From: Streptomyces sp. Q6
Lineage (GTDB): Bacteria; Actinomycetota; Actinomycetes; Streptomycetales; Streptomycetaceae
DNA length: 64,000 nt
Direction: 5' to 3'
Assembly (NCBI RefSeq): GCF_036967205.1
Contig: NZ_CP146023.1
Span: 310,001-374,000 of the forward strand
Positions 25,633-35,447 of the stretch are shown in pieces. Below the pieces are notes generated by a model. It was not told the origin of the DNA. It made no database searches and saw only the letters and a list, made by a program, of their open reading frames with translations. Both the position numbers and the translations under genes were made by a program. Each line of letters starts with the position of its first letter. Within the stretch, counting starts at the first letter, position 1.

Positions 25633-26861
25633 AGGAGACGCGCCCCTCCCGCGTAGCCGGACATGGCGTCGACCGGGTCGAGGCGTACGACGGTGCCAGG
25701 CCGCGCAGCGTTGATCATCTGCCCGCCGCCGACGTAGATACCGACGTGGTAGATCGTCAAGTCCCGGCCCGGCGCGTATGCGAAGAACACCAAGTCACCC
25801 GGCTGCAGGGCGCCTTGACCGGCCGAGACGGTGATGCGGTGGCCGCGCGCAGCCTGCGCGGCCGCGGTGCGCGGCAGCCGGATGCCCGCCTGGGCGTACG
25901 CGTACGAGGTGAGCCCCGAGCAGTCGAACCCGGTGATCGACGCCCCGGACTTGCCGCTCGGCGAGCAGCAACTGCCCGTGGTCGGTCCGTTGGCTGACCC
26001 GCCGCCCCAGGAGTAGGACACCCCGCGCTGGGACAGTGCCGCCGTGAGCACGGTACGGGCCTTGCCCGAGACGCCCCTCAGGTTCACGGCGCCAGAGGAT
26101 GCCCTGGAGGCCGCCGTGTACTGGCTGATCCACTTCATGACATTGCTGACGTAGGCGTCCGATTGGTTGTACGCGAAGATCGCGGAGCGCAGCTGCGTGT
26201 TGACCCCGAGGTTGCGGCCGTCGCCGCACAGGTACGCGGCGGCGGCGAGCGCGGCGTCGTCGGCGTTGTGCGGATCCTTGGCACCGTCCTTGTTGCCGTC
26301 CTGGCCCTGCGACTCCCAGGTGGCGGGCATGAACTGGAAAGGCCCGACGGCACGTTCCCCGGACGCGAGGGCGTCCCACCGGCCGCCGTCGGTGTCGGCG
26401 AACACGGTCTTGTTGCCGCCCGCCCCGGAGCCGTTGAGCAGGACGCCGTAAATCTTCGGACGGACGTCGCCGTTGGCGGCGATGGTCCGGCCTGCGGCGT
26501 GGTTGGATTCGACCTTCGCGATCCCGGCGAGGACCGGCCACCGCATCCCCTTGCAGGCGGGCACGACACCGTGGATCCTCCCGACGGCGTTCTTGTAGGC
26601 CTGCAGCATCCGGGGCGGGACGTCCGCGCTGCTGCCCGCCCCGGCGAGCCCGATGTCCGCCTCGTCGCCGTTCTGCTGGGCGAGGACGGCGAGGCGGCCG
26701 GCCGCACCCGTCACGGTGGCCATGCAGCTCATCGCCAGACCGAGCAACACGAGGATGATCAGGCCCCACTTCAGGCCGCGGCGGCCCGGGCGCAGCCGAC
26801 GCTGATTGCGTGCGGGACGCCGGCCGGCCGGCCGCATCGGCGCGATAGGGAGGGTGCTCAC
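25629..26861 (-). CDS. Bifunctional lytic transglycosylase / NlpC-P60 peptidase (VirB1-like)
   Basis: 410 residues. One helix near residues 32-52, then a lysozyme-like SLT domain (LAGIAKVESNHAAGRTIAA with the catalytic Glu; AVGPFQFMPATWESQGQDGN), then an NlpC/P60 domain with Cys in SITGFDCSGLTSYAYAQAG and His in IYHVGIYVGGGQMIN. It cuts glycan and peptide bonds of peptidoglycan so the secretion channel can cross the wall. This pair of domains is standard in Gram-positive conjugation systems (Tn916 Orf14/CwlT type). GTGA overlap with the VirB6-like gene. Confidence 0.93.
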   Translation of the reverse strand: MSTLPIAPMRPAGRRPARNQRRLRPGRRGLKWGLIILVLLGLAMSCMATVTGAAGRLAVLAQQNGDEADIGLAGAGSSADVPPRMLQAYKNAVGRIHGVVPACKGMRWPVLAGIAKVESNHAAGRTIAANGDVRPKIYGVLLNGSGAGGNKTVFADTDGGRWDALASGERAVGPFQFMPATWESQGQDGNKDGAKDPHNADDAALAAAAYLCGDGRNLGVNTQLRSAIFAYNQSDAYVSNVMKWISQYTAASRASSGAVNLRGVSGKARTVLTAALSQRGVSYSWGGGSANGPTTGSCCSPSGKSGASITGFDCSGLTSYAYAQAGIRLPRTAAAQAARGHRITVSAGQGALQPGDLVFFAYAPGRDLTIYHVGIYVGGGQMINAARPGTVVRLDPVDAMSGYAGGARLL

Positions 26862-29635
26862 GGGGCCTCACCCCCGTCGTCGCCCTGGTCGGGGCGGCGG
26901 GCGTTGTTGTCCAGGATCCGGCGGAACATCGCCTCCGCGTCCCGCCGAGCGGCTACCGAGCGGCTCGGCCCGTACGAGGGACGGGAGCGCGGCTGCGGCC
27001 GCGGCACGCGGGAGGCGCTGCCCTGCGGCGGGGGCGTGGCGGCCGGTCCCGCACTGCTGGGCGGCGCAGCCGAGGCCGGGCGGCCGGAGGGCGCTGCCCC
27101 TTGCCCGCTCCCGCCCGGCGTGACGGGCGGCCGGGGAGGCGGCGCAGTCGGCCGCAGCCCCGGCATCCCAGTGACCGGCCTCGGTGACCGTGCGCCGGCC
27201 ACACCGCTACCCGCCGACACTCCCGAGGCCGGAGTGCCCCAAGGAGCAGGACCGGCGGCCGACCCGGTGGAGGTCGGCGCGGGACTCATCCGGCGCCCGC
27301 TCGCCGTCGGCCCGCTGCCCGCGGGCTGGTGCAGCATGCTCGTCCAGGCCCGGCCGTCCTGGCGCAGGGTGTTGCCCCACACGCGCAGCTGCTGACGCGC
27401 GTCGGCCGTAGCCGTCGACGTCCCCGACGCCGCGGTGCGCGCCGTGGAGGGCAGCGCCATGGTGGCGCCGTAGAGCACCCGCCCGCCCTGGTAGGCCAGG
27501 CGGTAACCCCGCAGCCGAATGAGCGAGTTGTGCGCGCGGGTCGACAGCAGCGTCCGGTCCACGTTCTGGTCGTGCAGGGTCGCGCCGGTGTCCGGGTCCT
27601 TGATCTCGCCGTTCTCGTCGCGATAGCGGTCCGCGGGCCCGCCTGCCGGCCCGTTCGGGCCGAGCCGCCCGCCACCGGGGCCGCCGCCCGGGCCTGCGCC
27701 ACCCGGCCCCATCCCGGCGGCAGCGGTCGGGTCGTCGCCCGCAGCGGTCGGCTTGCGCAGCGACGCCAACTTCGCGCCGTCGGGCCGCTTCCCGACCAGG
27801 AGGCCGAAGGCCGCGCCCGCCGCGAGGCGGCCTCCGGCCACCGCGAGACCGAACGGGGCGAGACCGCGCGAGGCCTCGGCGTTCGCGTCCGCGAGAAGGC
27901 GCCTGGGGTCCCCGGGCATCCCCGCACCGTCGGTCAGACCACCGTGCACCCCCTGCATCAACGAGGACGTGGTCAGTCCCAGTCCGGTGGCGCCGCGGCC
28001 ACGCAGGGACCCGGTGGCCAGGTATCCGCCGGCGCCGCCGCTCATGGCCAGGGCAGCGCCGAGCTGGGAGTCACCGGCCAGGTGGCTGCCGCCGACACTC
28101 GCGTACCGCATCCGCAGCGTCATCCGCTGCCCGAAGCTGGTGATCAGCACCAGCAGCCGACGGTGGAAGGCGATCCCGACCAACGCCAGCACATCGATGA
28201 GGAGCAGGCGTTCGGCCAGCAGATCGGGACCGTCGGTCAAGATCACGTCGATGGTGATGCCGACGGCCGGAATGAACGTGGCGATCGCGAGGATGATGGC
28301 CATCGAGATCCCGAACAGCGCCAGCCACCGCCACACCACCGAACGCGACGGCCCCGGCAGCATGCCCCACACCCACGTGATGCCGCCCGCCGCCGCGGCT
28401 CCGGCACAGACCGCGGCCACGCCGGTCAGGGCGACGGCCGCGGACAGCAGCAACGCGATGATCAACAGGGCGGCGATGAACACCATCCCGACCGCGGACA
28501 CCCGCCACCAGGAGGGCGCGGCCGCGTACGCCGCGCACTTCTTGCCGACCGGCCCGGACTTCTTCAAATCCTCAAGGAACGCGCCGAACTCCTGGTCGTC
28601 CTTGGAGACGATGGGCATGAGCGCACTGAACGCATCGCTGCCGAGGGTGATCTTCGGGTAGTCGTTGGGGTTGAAGGGCTTCTGGCCGCGTTCGCAGTAC
28701 TTGTGCGCAGGCCCGTGGATCTTGCGGCACGGATCGTTCTTGTCCGTGTTCTTCGGGGTCGCCACCTTGTAGCCGCCGGAGACCCACTTGAGGTGCACGG
28801 CGTACGCGGCGCGGTCCGCGGGCTTGGACGGGTCCAGGATCCGGCCGTACTCGAGGAGCATGAACGGCTTGACGACCATGGCGTTGGTGACGGCGTCCTG
28901 AATCGGCTTCGCGATCTTCTCGGCGTCCGGCGTCGTGGCCTCCTGCACGCCGTAGCACTTGTTCATGGCGTTGCCGACCAGCCCGGAACACGGATCGTCG
29001 GAGGCGATCTTGCCGCCCCACGAGTAGGAGCTGACCGTCTTCTGCGCGATCTCCGCTGCCGCGGACTGCGTCTGCAGCAGCGGACCGTCCTTGCCGAGCA
29101 GGAAGTTCGGCGTGACGAACACGGAAGCGGCGACGGCGCCGATCACCAAAGTGAGCGCGATCTCGCCCCAGCCCTTGGCGTGCTTGCCGCGCATCACCAT
29201 CACCAGGCCGAACACGAACGCCCAGGCCAGCAGCGTCGATTTGAGATCGAGCTCGTTGACGACCGTGTCGGTGTAGAGCTCGGACAGCCGCTGGGCGGGC
29301 GCCGCCAGGAGCTTCAGCAGGGGGAAGCGGTAGGCGACCTCGATCGCCCAGCACGCCAGACCGATCCCCACCCGGATCACGGTGAACAGCCCGCTGAGCA
29401 CCATCACCTGCAGGTTGCCGGCGAAGTTCATCAGGCTGCCGCTCTGCGCCCCGAGCTCATAGTTCTTGATCGAGACGCCCTCGGAGGTCGTGATCTCCAG
29501 CGGCGACAGCAGCCCGTCGCTCGAGCCTGCCGCATCGGCGCCGTAGGCGACCGAGGTGTTGACGGTCAAGAACACCGTCATCAGCAGCGCCGTGAAGCCG
29601 GCGGCACGCAGCGTTCCGCGATCCGGGCGCCGCAT
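26858..29635 (-). CDS. VirB6/TrbL-like polytopic membrane protein
   Basis: 925 residues. A signal-like helix at the start, then about 8 membrane segments including LLAWAFVFGLVMVMRG and VFIAALLIIALLLSAAVALT, with a large extracellular loop containing three CxnC-like pairs (DDPCSGL, MNKCYGV, NDPCRKIHG, KYCERG). The last 350 residues are Gly/Pro/Ala-rich and probably cytosolic. Size, topology and position between VirB4 and the hydrolase match the VirB6-like channel of Gram-positive type IV systems. ATGA overlaps on both sides. Confidence 0.82.
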   Translation of the reverse strand: MRRPDRGTLRAAGFTALLMTVFLTVNTSVAYGADAAGSSDGLLSPLEITTSEGVSIKNYELGAQSGSLMNFAGNLQVMVLSGLFTVIRVGIGLACWAIEVAYRFPLLKLLAAPAQRLSELYTDTVVNELDLKSTLLAWAFVFGLVMVMRGKHAKGWGEIALTLVIGAVAASVFVTPNFLLGKDGPLLQTQSAAAEIAQKTVSSYSWGGKIASDDPCSGLVGNAMNKCYGVQEATTPDAEKIAKPIQDAVTNAMVVKPFMLLEYGRILDPSKPADRAAYAVHLKWVSGGYKVATPKNTDKNDPCRKIHGPAHKYCERGQKPFNPNDYPKITLGSDAFSALMPIVSKDDQEFGAFLEDLKKSGPVGKKCAAYAAAPSWWRVSAVGMVFIAALLIIALLLSAAVALTGVAAVCAGAAAAGGITWVWGMLPGPSRSVVWRWLALFGISMAIILAIATFIPAVGITIDVILTDGPDLLAERLLLIDVLALVGIAFHRRLLVLITSFGQRMTLRMRYASVGGSHLAGDSQLGAALAMSGGAGGYLATGSLRGRGATGLGLTTSSLMQGVHGGLTDGAGMPGDPRRLLADANAEASRGLAPFGLAVAGGRLAAGAAFGLLVGKRPDGAKLASLRKPTAAGDDPTAAAGMGPGGAGPGGGPGGGRLGPNGPAGGPADRYRDENGEIKDPDTGATLHDQNVDRTLLSTRAHNSLIRLRGYRLAYQGGRVLYGATMALPSTARTAASGTSTATADARQQLRVWGNTLRQDGRAWTSMLHQPAGSGPTASGRRMSPAPTSTGSAAGPAPWGTPASGVSAGSGVAGARSPRPVTGMPGLRPTAPPPRPPVTPGGSGQGAAPSGRPASAAPPSSAGPAATPPPQGSASRVPRPQPRSRPSYGPSRSVAARRDAEAMFRRILDNNARRPDQGDDGGEAP

Positions 29636-30066
29636 CACAGCCTCCGGCGGCGACGGGACAGGACGTACAGCGTGCCCAGGCCGAGTGCGAGGGCGCCCAC
29701 GGGCCAGGAGCGGGCGAGGGTGATCCCCTGCGCTGAAGCGCTCGCTTCCTGACCGCGCAGGCAGTAGGCGTGAGCCGGGCCGACGATGGTGTCGCACACG
29801 CTCGAGTCGCTGGGGGCGGCGGGCCGGGCGCTGTCCTCGGTCTGCCCGGGAGCCGCCCCCTGCGGTGCGGTGACCGCTTCGGCGGCGCGCGCGGAGGGGG
29901 AGGTGGGGGAGGCGGCGAAGGCGCCTCCGGTCTGCGGCCACCAGGCCGCCGGCACCCCAGGGGCGCAGATCACGAACACGATCGCCGTGATGAGCAGGGC
30001 GATGACGGCGAACAGCAGGCTGAGGGAGCCGAGTTGACGGCGGAGGTCGACGAAGCGCTGGTTCAT
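29635..30066 (-). CDS. Small membrane protein of the transfer operon
   Basis: 143 residues. One helix near the N-terminus (LSLLFAVIALLITAIVFVIC), an Ala/Pro/Ser-rich extracellular spacer, a CDTIVGPAHAYCLRG pair of cysteines and a second helix followed by a basic RRRRR tail. The phrase GPAHAYC echoes GPAHKYCERG in the neighbouring VirB6-like protein, so the two may share a small Cys motif. I do not recognise a family. It overlaps both neighbours by 4 or fewer bp. Confidence 0.75.
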   Translation of the reverse strand: MNQRFVDLRRQLGSLSLLFAVIALLITAIVFVICAPGVPAAWWPQTGGAFAASPTSPSARAAEAVTAPQGAAPGQTEDSARPAAPSDSSVCDTIVGPAHAYCLRGQEASASAQGITLARSWPVGALALGLGTLYVLSRRRRRL

Positions 30067-32750
30067 GCCAAGACTCCCTGACCGGGGGCGGGGGTGTGCT
30101 CGCCGGGGGTGGTGCGGATGTGGTCGTCGATCCGTGGCACCGCCGGAATGCGGACCTTGATACGGCCGGTGTTCTGCCGCGGGCCTGTCAGCAGGAACTC
30201 GCCCGCGCGCTCGCGGTGCCCGACCGGCGAGAGTTCGGTCGTCACGGTGCGCAGCAGGTCCTCGTCCCTGCCGTCCAGGCCGATGAAGTTCAGGCCGCGG
30301 CGGGCCGAGTCCCGGTCGGCGGTGCGCCCCAGGAGCTTGTAGGCGAACAGGTTGGCGTCCTCGCCCAGTTCCTTTGCGTCATGGGCCGCCGCGATGAGGC
30401 CCGCGTTGTGCTTGCGGCCGTCGTGCAGGATCTCGTGGACGAGCGCGCTTCCCTCGGCGGAGCTGGTCAGCCAGTACATCTCGTCGGTGACCACGGCACA
30501 GAACCGGTCCAGGTCACTGAACGCCGCCTGCCGGGCCATGGCCGCGATCAGGTAGAGCACGGCCCGGCCGATCAGCGCTTCGAGCGGCTGGTGCTGCAAG
30601 ATCTCCGGCTTCTCGAACGCCACCCGGGGTGGCAGGACCAGCCCGGTCGTGGTGATGACGAGCAGGTCGGCGGTCGCATCCCCATCGAGCCGGGCGACGG
30701 GCAACTCCGGGTCGAAGATCATCGCGGCGAGCGGGTTGGTGGTGACCAGGCGGAGCATGCCGACCAGGGTCTTGGCGGCATCGGTGCGCTCCCCGGACCC
30801 GTCGGCCGCGGTCTGCGCGAGGATCTCCACGACGCCGGACATGGACGGCTCGGGCACGGATGCGGCCTGCTCCACGGCGTGGTGCAGGACCTCGCCCTGC
30901 ACGCTCATCAGCGGGATTCCCAGCTGCAGGCTCAGGTAGTTCAGGGCGTAGCGGCGCCCCTCGGGGCCGGGGAACAGACGCAGCGGGTCGATGGACAGCT
31001 CGGCGCGGGCGGCGTCGATGATCTGGTAGCGGCCCGGGGCGGAGCCGCGGGCGAAGCGGGCCCATTCGCGGGCCGGGGTACGGTCGATACAGATCGCGCG
31101 GCCGCCGCGGTCCACGACCGCGCTCTCGACCAGCTTCCCGAACGCGCTCTTCCCGCCGCCCAGATCACCGATCGCGGCCACCGACGCGGACGCGTCGCGC
31201 TTGGGCGCGTCGGAGACGTTGATCAGCACGGGGCGGGTGGTGCCGCAGTCCAGATCGCGGCCCAGCAGCATCCCGGTCGGATCGCCGACCTCGCTGCGGG
31301 TGAACGCGCCGGACATCGCCCAGTCCTCGCCGAGCTGGTTCTGGCGGAACTCCCGCACCGCATACGGGCGGACGCTGCCGGGCAGCCCGAGCGTGAACAG
31401 ATCACTCTGCAGCCCGGTCGGCCGCAGCATCCGGTAGTCACACCCGGCGAGCAACTTCTCCAGAGCGCGCGCCCGCGCGTCGCACAGCTCCGGGCTCGGC
31501 GCCCACACAGTGAGCACGGTGACCGCCTGCACCTCGACCTCGGCCGAGGTCCGCGCCAGGCGGGTGTCCTCCTCGTCCAGGTCCCGCTCGGCCTCGGGGA
31601 TCGCGCGCGGCGCACCGGTGGGGCGCGCCGCGTACTGATCGACCTGGTCGACGAGCTCACTGCGCTTCGCCTGGATCTTGCGGCGGGCCTCGGCGGAGTC
31701 GATCAGGCCGAGGCTCACGGTGAAGTCGACCGGAAAGTCGAGGACTTCGAGCTGCGCGAAGAGATCGGCGGCCTGCTGCGAGACGGCCGGCGGGGCCTCG
31801 GCGAGCACCAGGTGCGCCTGATAGCCGGTCCCGGCGGGGGACTCGACCTGCAGCCACTGACGCCGGATCGGGGAGGTGGCCTCCTTCCACCACTGCCGTG
31901 TGGTGCGCCGTGATGAGGCCCGCTTCGTACGGGAGGGCCCAGCCCGCCATCCGCGGGCCTTCGCCTCCGTGGTCGCCACGGCGGCCGTGCGGGGGCGGCC
32001 GCCTTCCTCGAGGCGGATCTGTCCGAGGTCGGCGTAACTGGGCGAGTGCAGCGCACCGTCACGGACCCGGCCCGCATACAAGGGGGAGGCGGACGCATCG
32101 GCCAGAAGGGGTTCACGCAGGCCGCGGTGCACCGCGTGCTGCACCAGCCACACGATCTCGGCCGGCGTGGCGGGCCGGAACGGCACCGAACCGGTCATCT
32201 GCGCCTCGACCTGATGGGCCGTCTCCTGCGCCTGACGCACCTCGGTCTCACTGACCGGTGACGGCGTCAGGCCGAGCGCGTCCACATACTCGCCCCATGC
32301 ACCCCAGGTGATGCCGCGGGTCAGCAACGACGTCTTCGCCGCCCGCTCCTGTGTGTTGAGCGGCACCGCGAGCCACAGGGTGCGGGTGTGCATCTCCCGG
32401 CCGTCCAGCTCGTCCAGGGCGGCCTCGACGTGCTCGAGCCACGGACGCGCGCCCGGCTGCAGTTCACCGTCCGCGTCGTGCAGGCCCTCGAGCATCCGCC
32501 AGGCGATCTCGGACGGATCTAGCTGAGCGCACACCCCGAACAGGCGCGGCTCACCGGACAGCGAGCGCACCAGCTGGGTGATGCGCTGCAGCTGCTCCTC
32601 GCGCACCGCAGCGGACACGTAGGCGCCGGTGACCGCCTCAGCGCTGTGACCGCGCTCGCCCGCAGCGGGGTGGAGCCGGTAGACGGCCCAGGTGTGCCCC
32701 TCGGTGGACCACAGCAGATGACCGGCAAGGTGTTGCATCGGAACGCGCAT
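30063..32750 (-). CDS. VirB4/TraC-like ATPase
   Basis: 895 residues from the ATG at 32750. The N-terminal half is the VirB4-type docking region of actinobacterial systems (SCO6880-like). Walker A is GDLGGGKS at about 528-535, with the second acidic motif in FCAVVTDEMYWLTSS and a conserved HDGRKHNAGLIAAAHDAKEL near the end. It energises assembly and substrate passage of the type IV channel. ATGA overlaps with the PrgI-like gene and with the small membrane gene. Confidence 0.92.
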   Translation of the reverse strand: MRVPMQHLAGHLLWSTEGHTWAVYRLHPAAGERGHSAEAVTGAYVSAAVREEQLQRITQLVRSLSGEPRLFGVCAQLDPSEIAWRMLEGLHDADGELQPGARPWLEHVEAALDELDGREMHTRTLWLAVPLNTQERAAKTSLLTRGITWGAWGEYVDALGLTPSPVSETEVRQAQETAHQVEAQMTGSVPFRPATPAEIVWLVQHAVHRGLREPLLADASASPLYAGRVRDGALHSPSYADLGQIRLEEGGRPRTAAVATTEAKARGWRAGPSRTKRASSRRTTRQWWKEATSPIRRQWLQVESPAGTGYQAHLVLAEAPPAVSQQAADLFAQLEVLDFPVDFTVSLGLIDSAEARRKIQAKRSELVDQVDQYAARPTGAPRAIPEAERDLDEEDTRLARTSAEVEVQAVTVLTVWAPSPELCDARARALEKLLAGCDYRMLRPTGLQSDLFTLGLPGSVRPYAVREFRQNQLGEDWAMSGAFTRSEVGDPTGMLLGRDLDCGTTRPVLINVSDAPKRDASASVAAIGDLGGGKSAFGKLVESAVVDRGGRAICIDRTPAREWARFARGSAPGRYQIIDAARAELSIDPLRLFPGPEGRRYALNYLSLQLGIPLMSVQGEVLHHAVEQAASVPEPSMSGVVEILAQTAADGSGERTDAAKTLVGMLRLVTTNPLAAMIFDPELPVARLDGDATADLLVITTTGLVLPPRVAFEKPEILQHQPLEALIGRAVLYLIAAMARQAAFSDLDRFCAVVTDEMYWLTSSAEGSALVHEILHDGRKHNAGLIAAAHDAKELGEDANLFAYKLLGRTADRDSARRGLNFIGLDGRDEDLLRTVTTELSPVGHRERAGEFLLTGPRQNTGRIKVRIPAVPRIDDHIRTTPGEHTPAPGQGVLA

Positions 32751-33391
32751 CAGCGCTCTCCCTTCATACGCTGGGCGGCGAGCAGCGCGGCCTCCACCGG
32801 GGACAGCACTCGCCGCCCCGCAGCCGTGGCGGTCGGCTCGCCGGCCGGCCGCGCGTGCGGGCCCGGCCCGACGGGGCGCCGCGTACGGCGCACTGGGCGC
32901 ATCCGCTCGGCACCAACCGGGCTCTCGGCCTGCTGCGCGCGCCGGTTCGAGGACGGTGCGGACGGCTTCGTGGTGGTGCACGCACCATTGGAGGGCAGGG
33001 GCTCGAGGGACTGCAGGGTGAAGGTGCCGGTGAGCTTCTGGGGGCGCCGATCCCGGGCGGGGCGCCCGCCGATCCGGCCCCCGGCCGGCTGCGCGAGGCG
33101 GGCCGCGACACCGAGGAGCGCGCCGACGGGGGTGCGGCCCGCAATCCGGTGCTTGCGGCACAGGAAGATCAGCGCCAGCCAGGCGATCACCGGAACCGGG
33201 CCGAGTACCGGCCACCACAGCGAGGCGCTCTTGACCAGGACCAGCCCGCCCAGCGACATCAGCGCAACCTGGACGGCGTTGAACGGGCCGAGCGGGATGC
33301 GCCAGTCACCAAACTTCCCGATCACCCAGGGCAGTTGGCGCGCCATCGTGTAGAAGCGGGCGACGCGCACCGGCGTGGTCCCCGCGCTCAT
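32750..33391 (-). CDS. PrgI/VirB3-like membrane protein (SCO6880 type)
   Basis: 213 residues. The N-terminus VRVARFYTMARQLPWVIGKF and GDWRIPLGPFNAVQV is typical of the actinobacterial PrgI-like proteins encoded just before VirB4. Two membrane segments (VALMSLGGLVLVKSASLWW; VPVIAWLALIFLCRKH) follow and the C-terminal half is basic and disordered. VirB3/PrgI proteins recruit VirB4 to the membrane. ATGA overlaps on both sides. Confidence 0.85.
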   Translation of the reverse strand: MSAGTTPVRVARFYTMARQLPWVIGKFGDWRIPLGPFNAVQVALMSLGGLVLVKSASLWWPVLGPVPVIAWLALIFLCRKHRIAGRTPVGALLGVAARLAQPAGGRIGGRPARDRRPQKLTGTFTLQSLEPLPSNGACTTTKPSAPSSNRRAQQAESPVGAERMRPVRRTRRPVGPGPHARPAGEPTATAAGRRVLSPVEAALLAAQRMKGER

Positions 33392-33738
33392 GCCGCACCT
33401 CGCCCAAGGCCCGCACCCCGAACGCCCGGCGCCAGCTCCTGGCCGCCCTCGCCGTAGGGCACATGGAGCACGGGAGCGCCCTTGGTCGGGTTGTTGACCT
33501 CGTCCTCGACCTTGTCCGCCATCTGCTCGCGGGCGTTGTACAGGCCGAGCGCGAGAATCATCATCAACAGGGCGCCGACGCCGGCCTTCAGGCTGAACCG
33601 GGTGACCAGCACGTAGACGACGATGATGGCGAGCGCCACCTTGAGCGCCCCGTCGGCCCAGCCCTTGAACATGCCGATCCAGGAGTTGCCGAGATCGTTC
33701 AACTCACCGGCCAGCACCACCTGGTGCAGGGTGTTCAC
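33388..33738 (-). CDS. VirB2/TcpD-like small two-helix membrane protein
   Basis: 116 residues. Start MNTLHQVVLAGELNDLGNSW, then two hydrophobic stretches (LKVALAIIVVYVLVTRF; AGVGALLMMILALGLYN) and a short soluble end with a Gly-rich tail. Position between TcpC and PrgI fits the small VirB2- or TcpD-like component; with no sequence signature this is inferred from order and topology. ATGA overlap with both neighbours. Confidence 0.7.
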   Translation of the reverse strand: MNTLHQVVLAGELNDLGNSWIGMFKGWADGALKVALAIIVVYVLVTRFSLKAGVGALLMMILALGLYNAREQMADKVEDEVNNPTKGAPVLHVPYGEGGQELAPGVRGAGLGRGAA

Positions 33739-34637
33739 TGCTCCTCACCGCCGCCCGAGGTGAGCGCGGCGATCTCCCACCGGCCGCCGCGCGCGGCGAG
33801 GGTCAGCTCGTACGACAGCGGCCACCGGCCCGCGGCGCTGTGCGCTGTCGCGGAGGCCTGGACGTGCACGCGGGTGCCGTCACCGGGCACCTGCTGACCG
33901 GCGGTGGCCTGCTCGCGGCCGCTGACCGTCTCGAGGCCGACCTGATCGGCGACCGCCGGGGTGACCGCCGCCAACTCGGTGCGCGGGGCGAGGTAGCGCT
34001 CGACCTCGCCGCTGCCCGACAGATACGCGGACAGGAAGTCGCCGACCGTCTCGGTCAGCGGCCCCTGCGGCACGTCGACCGTGTAACGCGACGCCGCGGT
34101 CTTCACCGTGCCCGGGCCCGCGACGAGCGCCGGCGTCCCGAGCACCGTCACCGCGGAGCCCGAGGACGACGCGGAGACAGGAACGGCGAAGTAGCGCACC
34201 GCATCGGTGTCCTGGACGGCGACGGTCACCGACCACAGGCCGTGCGCGCCCCGCACGCTGCGCACCGCGCTCACCCGCTGCGGCGCCTTCGCTCCGTCGA
34301 CCGGCTCGGGCAGCTGCACGTTGGGGCCGAGCTGCTGCGCACGCAGGGCGAAGCGGCTCTCCGGCCGGCTGGCATCCGCGCGCAGCCAGGCGTCGATGAA
34401 CTCGGCGGCATATCCGCCCGGATCGACGGCGACGGACGCCTGCGTGGTGCGGACCGGCGCCGGGGTGGCTTGCGCGACGACCCGCACGTTCGGCTGGGTC
34501 ACGGTGAAGGCGAGAGCGAGGGGACCGGCGACCAGGCAGGCCCACACCCCCGCCCGCCCCATCCGCACCCGCCGTCGGGTGCGCTCCAGATCGAGGCCGG
34601 CCACGGTCGGCGGACCCTCGTGTGGTGATGCTGGCAT
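33735..34637 (-). CDS. TcpC/VirB8-like conjugal transfer protein, first gene of the operon
   Basis: 300 residues from the ATG at 34637, which has a perfect AGGAGAA ribosome site. One membrane helix (AGVWACLVAGPLALAFTV) is followed by two tandem NTF2-like domains: AAEFIDAWLRADASRPESRF and later VGDFLSAYLSGSGEVERYLA. This is the TcpC layout of Gram-positive conjugation (structural relative of VirB8). The gene starts the 13-kb minus-strand transfer operon; tandem half-sites at 34691-34714 lie about 55 bp upstream. Confidence 0.88.
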   Translation of the reverse strand: MPASPHEGPPTVAGLDLERTRRRVRMGRAGVWACLVAGPLALAFTVTQPNVRVVAQATPAPVRTTQASVAVDPGGYAAEFIDAWLRADASRPESRFALRAQQLGPNVQLPEPVDGAKAPQRVSAVRSVRGAHGLWSVTVAVQDTDAVRYFAVPVSASSSGSAVTVLGTPALVAGPGTVKTAASRYTVDVPQGPLTETVGDFLSAYLSGSGEVERYLAPRTELAAVTPAVADQVGLETVSGREQATAGQQVPGDGTRVHVQASATAHSAAGRWPLSYELTLAARGGRWEIAALTSGGGEEQ

Positions 34638-34690
34638 CGGCGTTCTCCTGTGCAGCAAAAGCGGTTGATGCCATGACGAAACCCGGCAGC

Positions 34691-34714
34691 GCGCACCGGT
34701 TTACGCACCGGTTT
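34691..34714. promoter_or_regulatory. Tandem 12-bp direct repeat near the tcpC-like start
   Basis: GCGCACCGGTTT followed at once by ACGCACCGGTTT (11 of 12 identical). It lies about 55 bp upstream of the first gene of the transfer operon. The heptamer GCGCACC is a one-base variant of the complement of GGTACGC, so it may be the same half-site in the other direction. Confidence 0.65.
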
Positions 34715-34749
34715 TGGGGGGCTGCGATTGCGAAAGCGTCACGATGGAG

Positions 34750-34773
34750 CCGGTACGCAATCCGGTACGCGCT
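34750..34773. promoter_or_regulatory. Paired GGTACGC half-sites, 12-bp spacing
   Basis: CCGGTACGCAAT followed by CCGGTACGCGCT: two GGTACGC heptamers (34752-34758 and 34764-34770) on the same face of the helix. Same arrangement as at 35429 and 35940. Confidence 0.65.
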
Positions 34774-35428
34774 CTCGCCGGGCCACAGCCGAACGCGCAC
34801 CGGGCGACGGTCCGGCACAACGGGCGGTGCACCGCTGCAACGAAGAGGCGACGACGGCCGCGCGCACCCGTGAGGCCCCTCGGCGCATCCCTGTGCCGGC
34901 ACCTGACGGTGGCCACTGAACGTCACGGACGGCCGCGTGCGCACCGAGCGATCGCCTACCGCGCACCGGGGCGTGGTCCATCTCGGATCGGGCTGCGCAC
35001 CGATCACGTCGGGCGGGCGCAAGGACGGCATCCCGGCCCCGCATACGAGCGGGCGCGGCTCCGGATCGGGTACTGCGCACCCGCCGCCGGGACAGCGCAC
35101 GCTCAGCCTGCGCAGCACCTGGCCCGGACGTCGGCGCACCGGGCGGGCCCCGACATGGGACTGCGCAGTCCCAGCGAGAGGACACACCTGCGCAGCCTCC
35201 GGCCCTCAGCGGAGCACCCACCCAGCGGCCACCGGACGACGGCTGCGCACCGAACTCGACCACCGGTGCCGCAATGCCCGCGACGACCGGTACCCCCGCC
35301 CCGAGCCCCCCCCCGCCGCGAACGCGTACCGGTCACCGCCACCCCACCTCATGGGGCGAGTGCGACGCCCGCCCCGGCGGGGGAATCTGCATCCTCGCCA
35401 GGGCCGTGACCTGGGCAGAGCAACCACT

Positions 35429-35447
35429 GGTACGCGTTTTGGTACGC
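35429..35447. promoter_or_regulatory. Paired GGTACGC half-sites, 12-bp spacing (middle of region)
   Basis: GGTACGC at 35429-35435 and 35441-35447, separated by GTTTT. Two single complementary GCGTACCGG sites lie nearby at about 35323 and 35469. Confidence 0.6.
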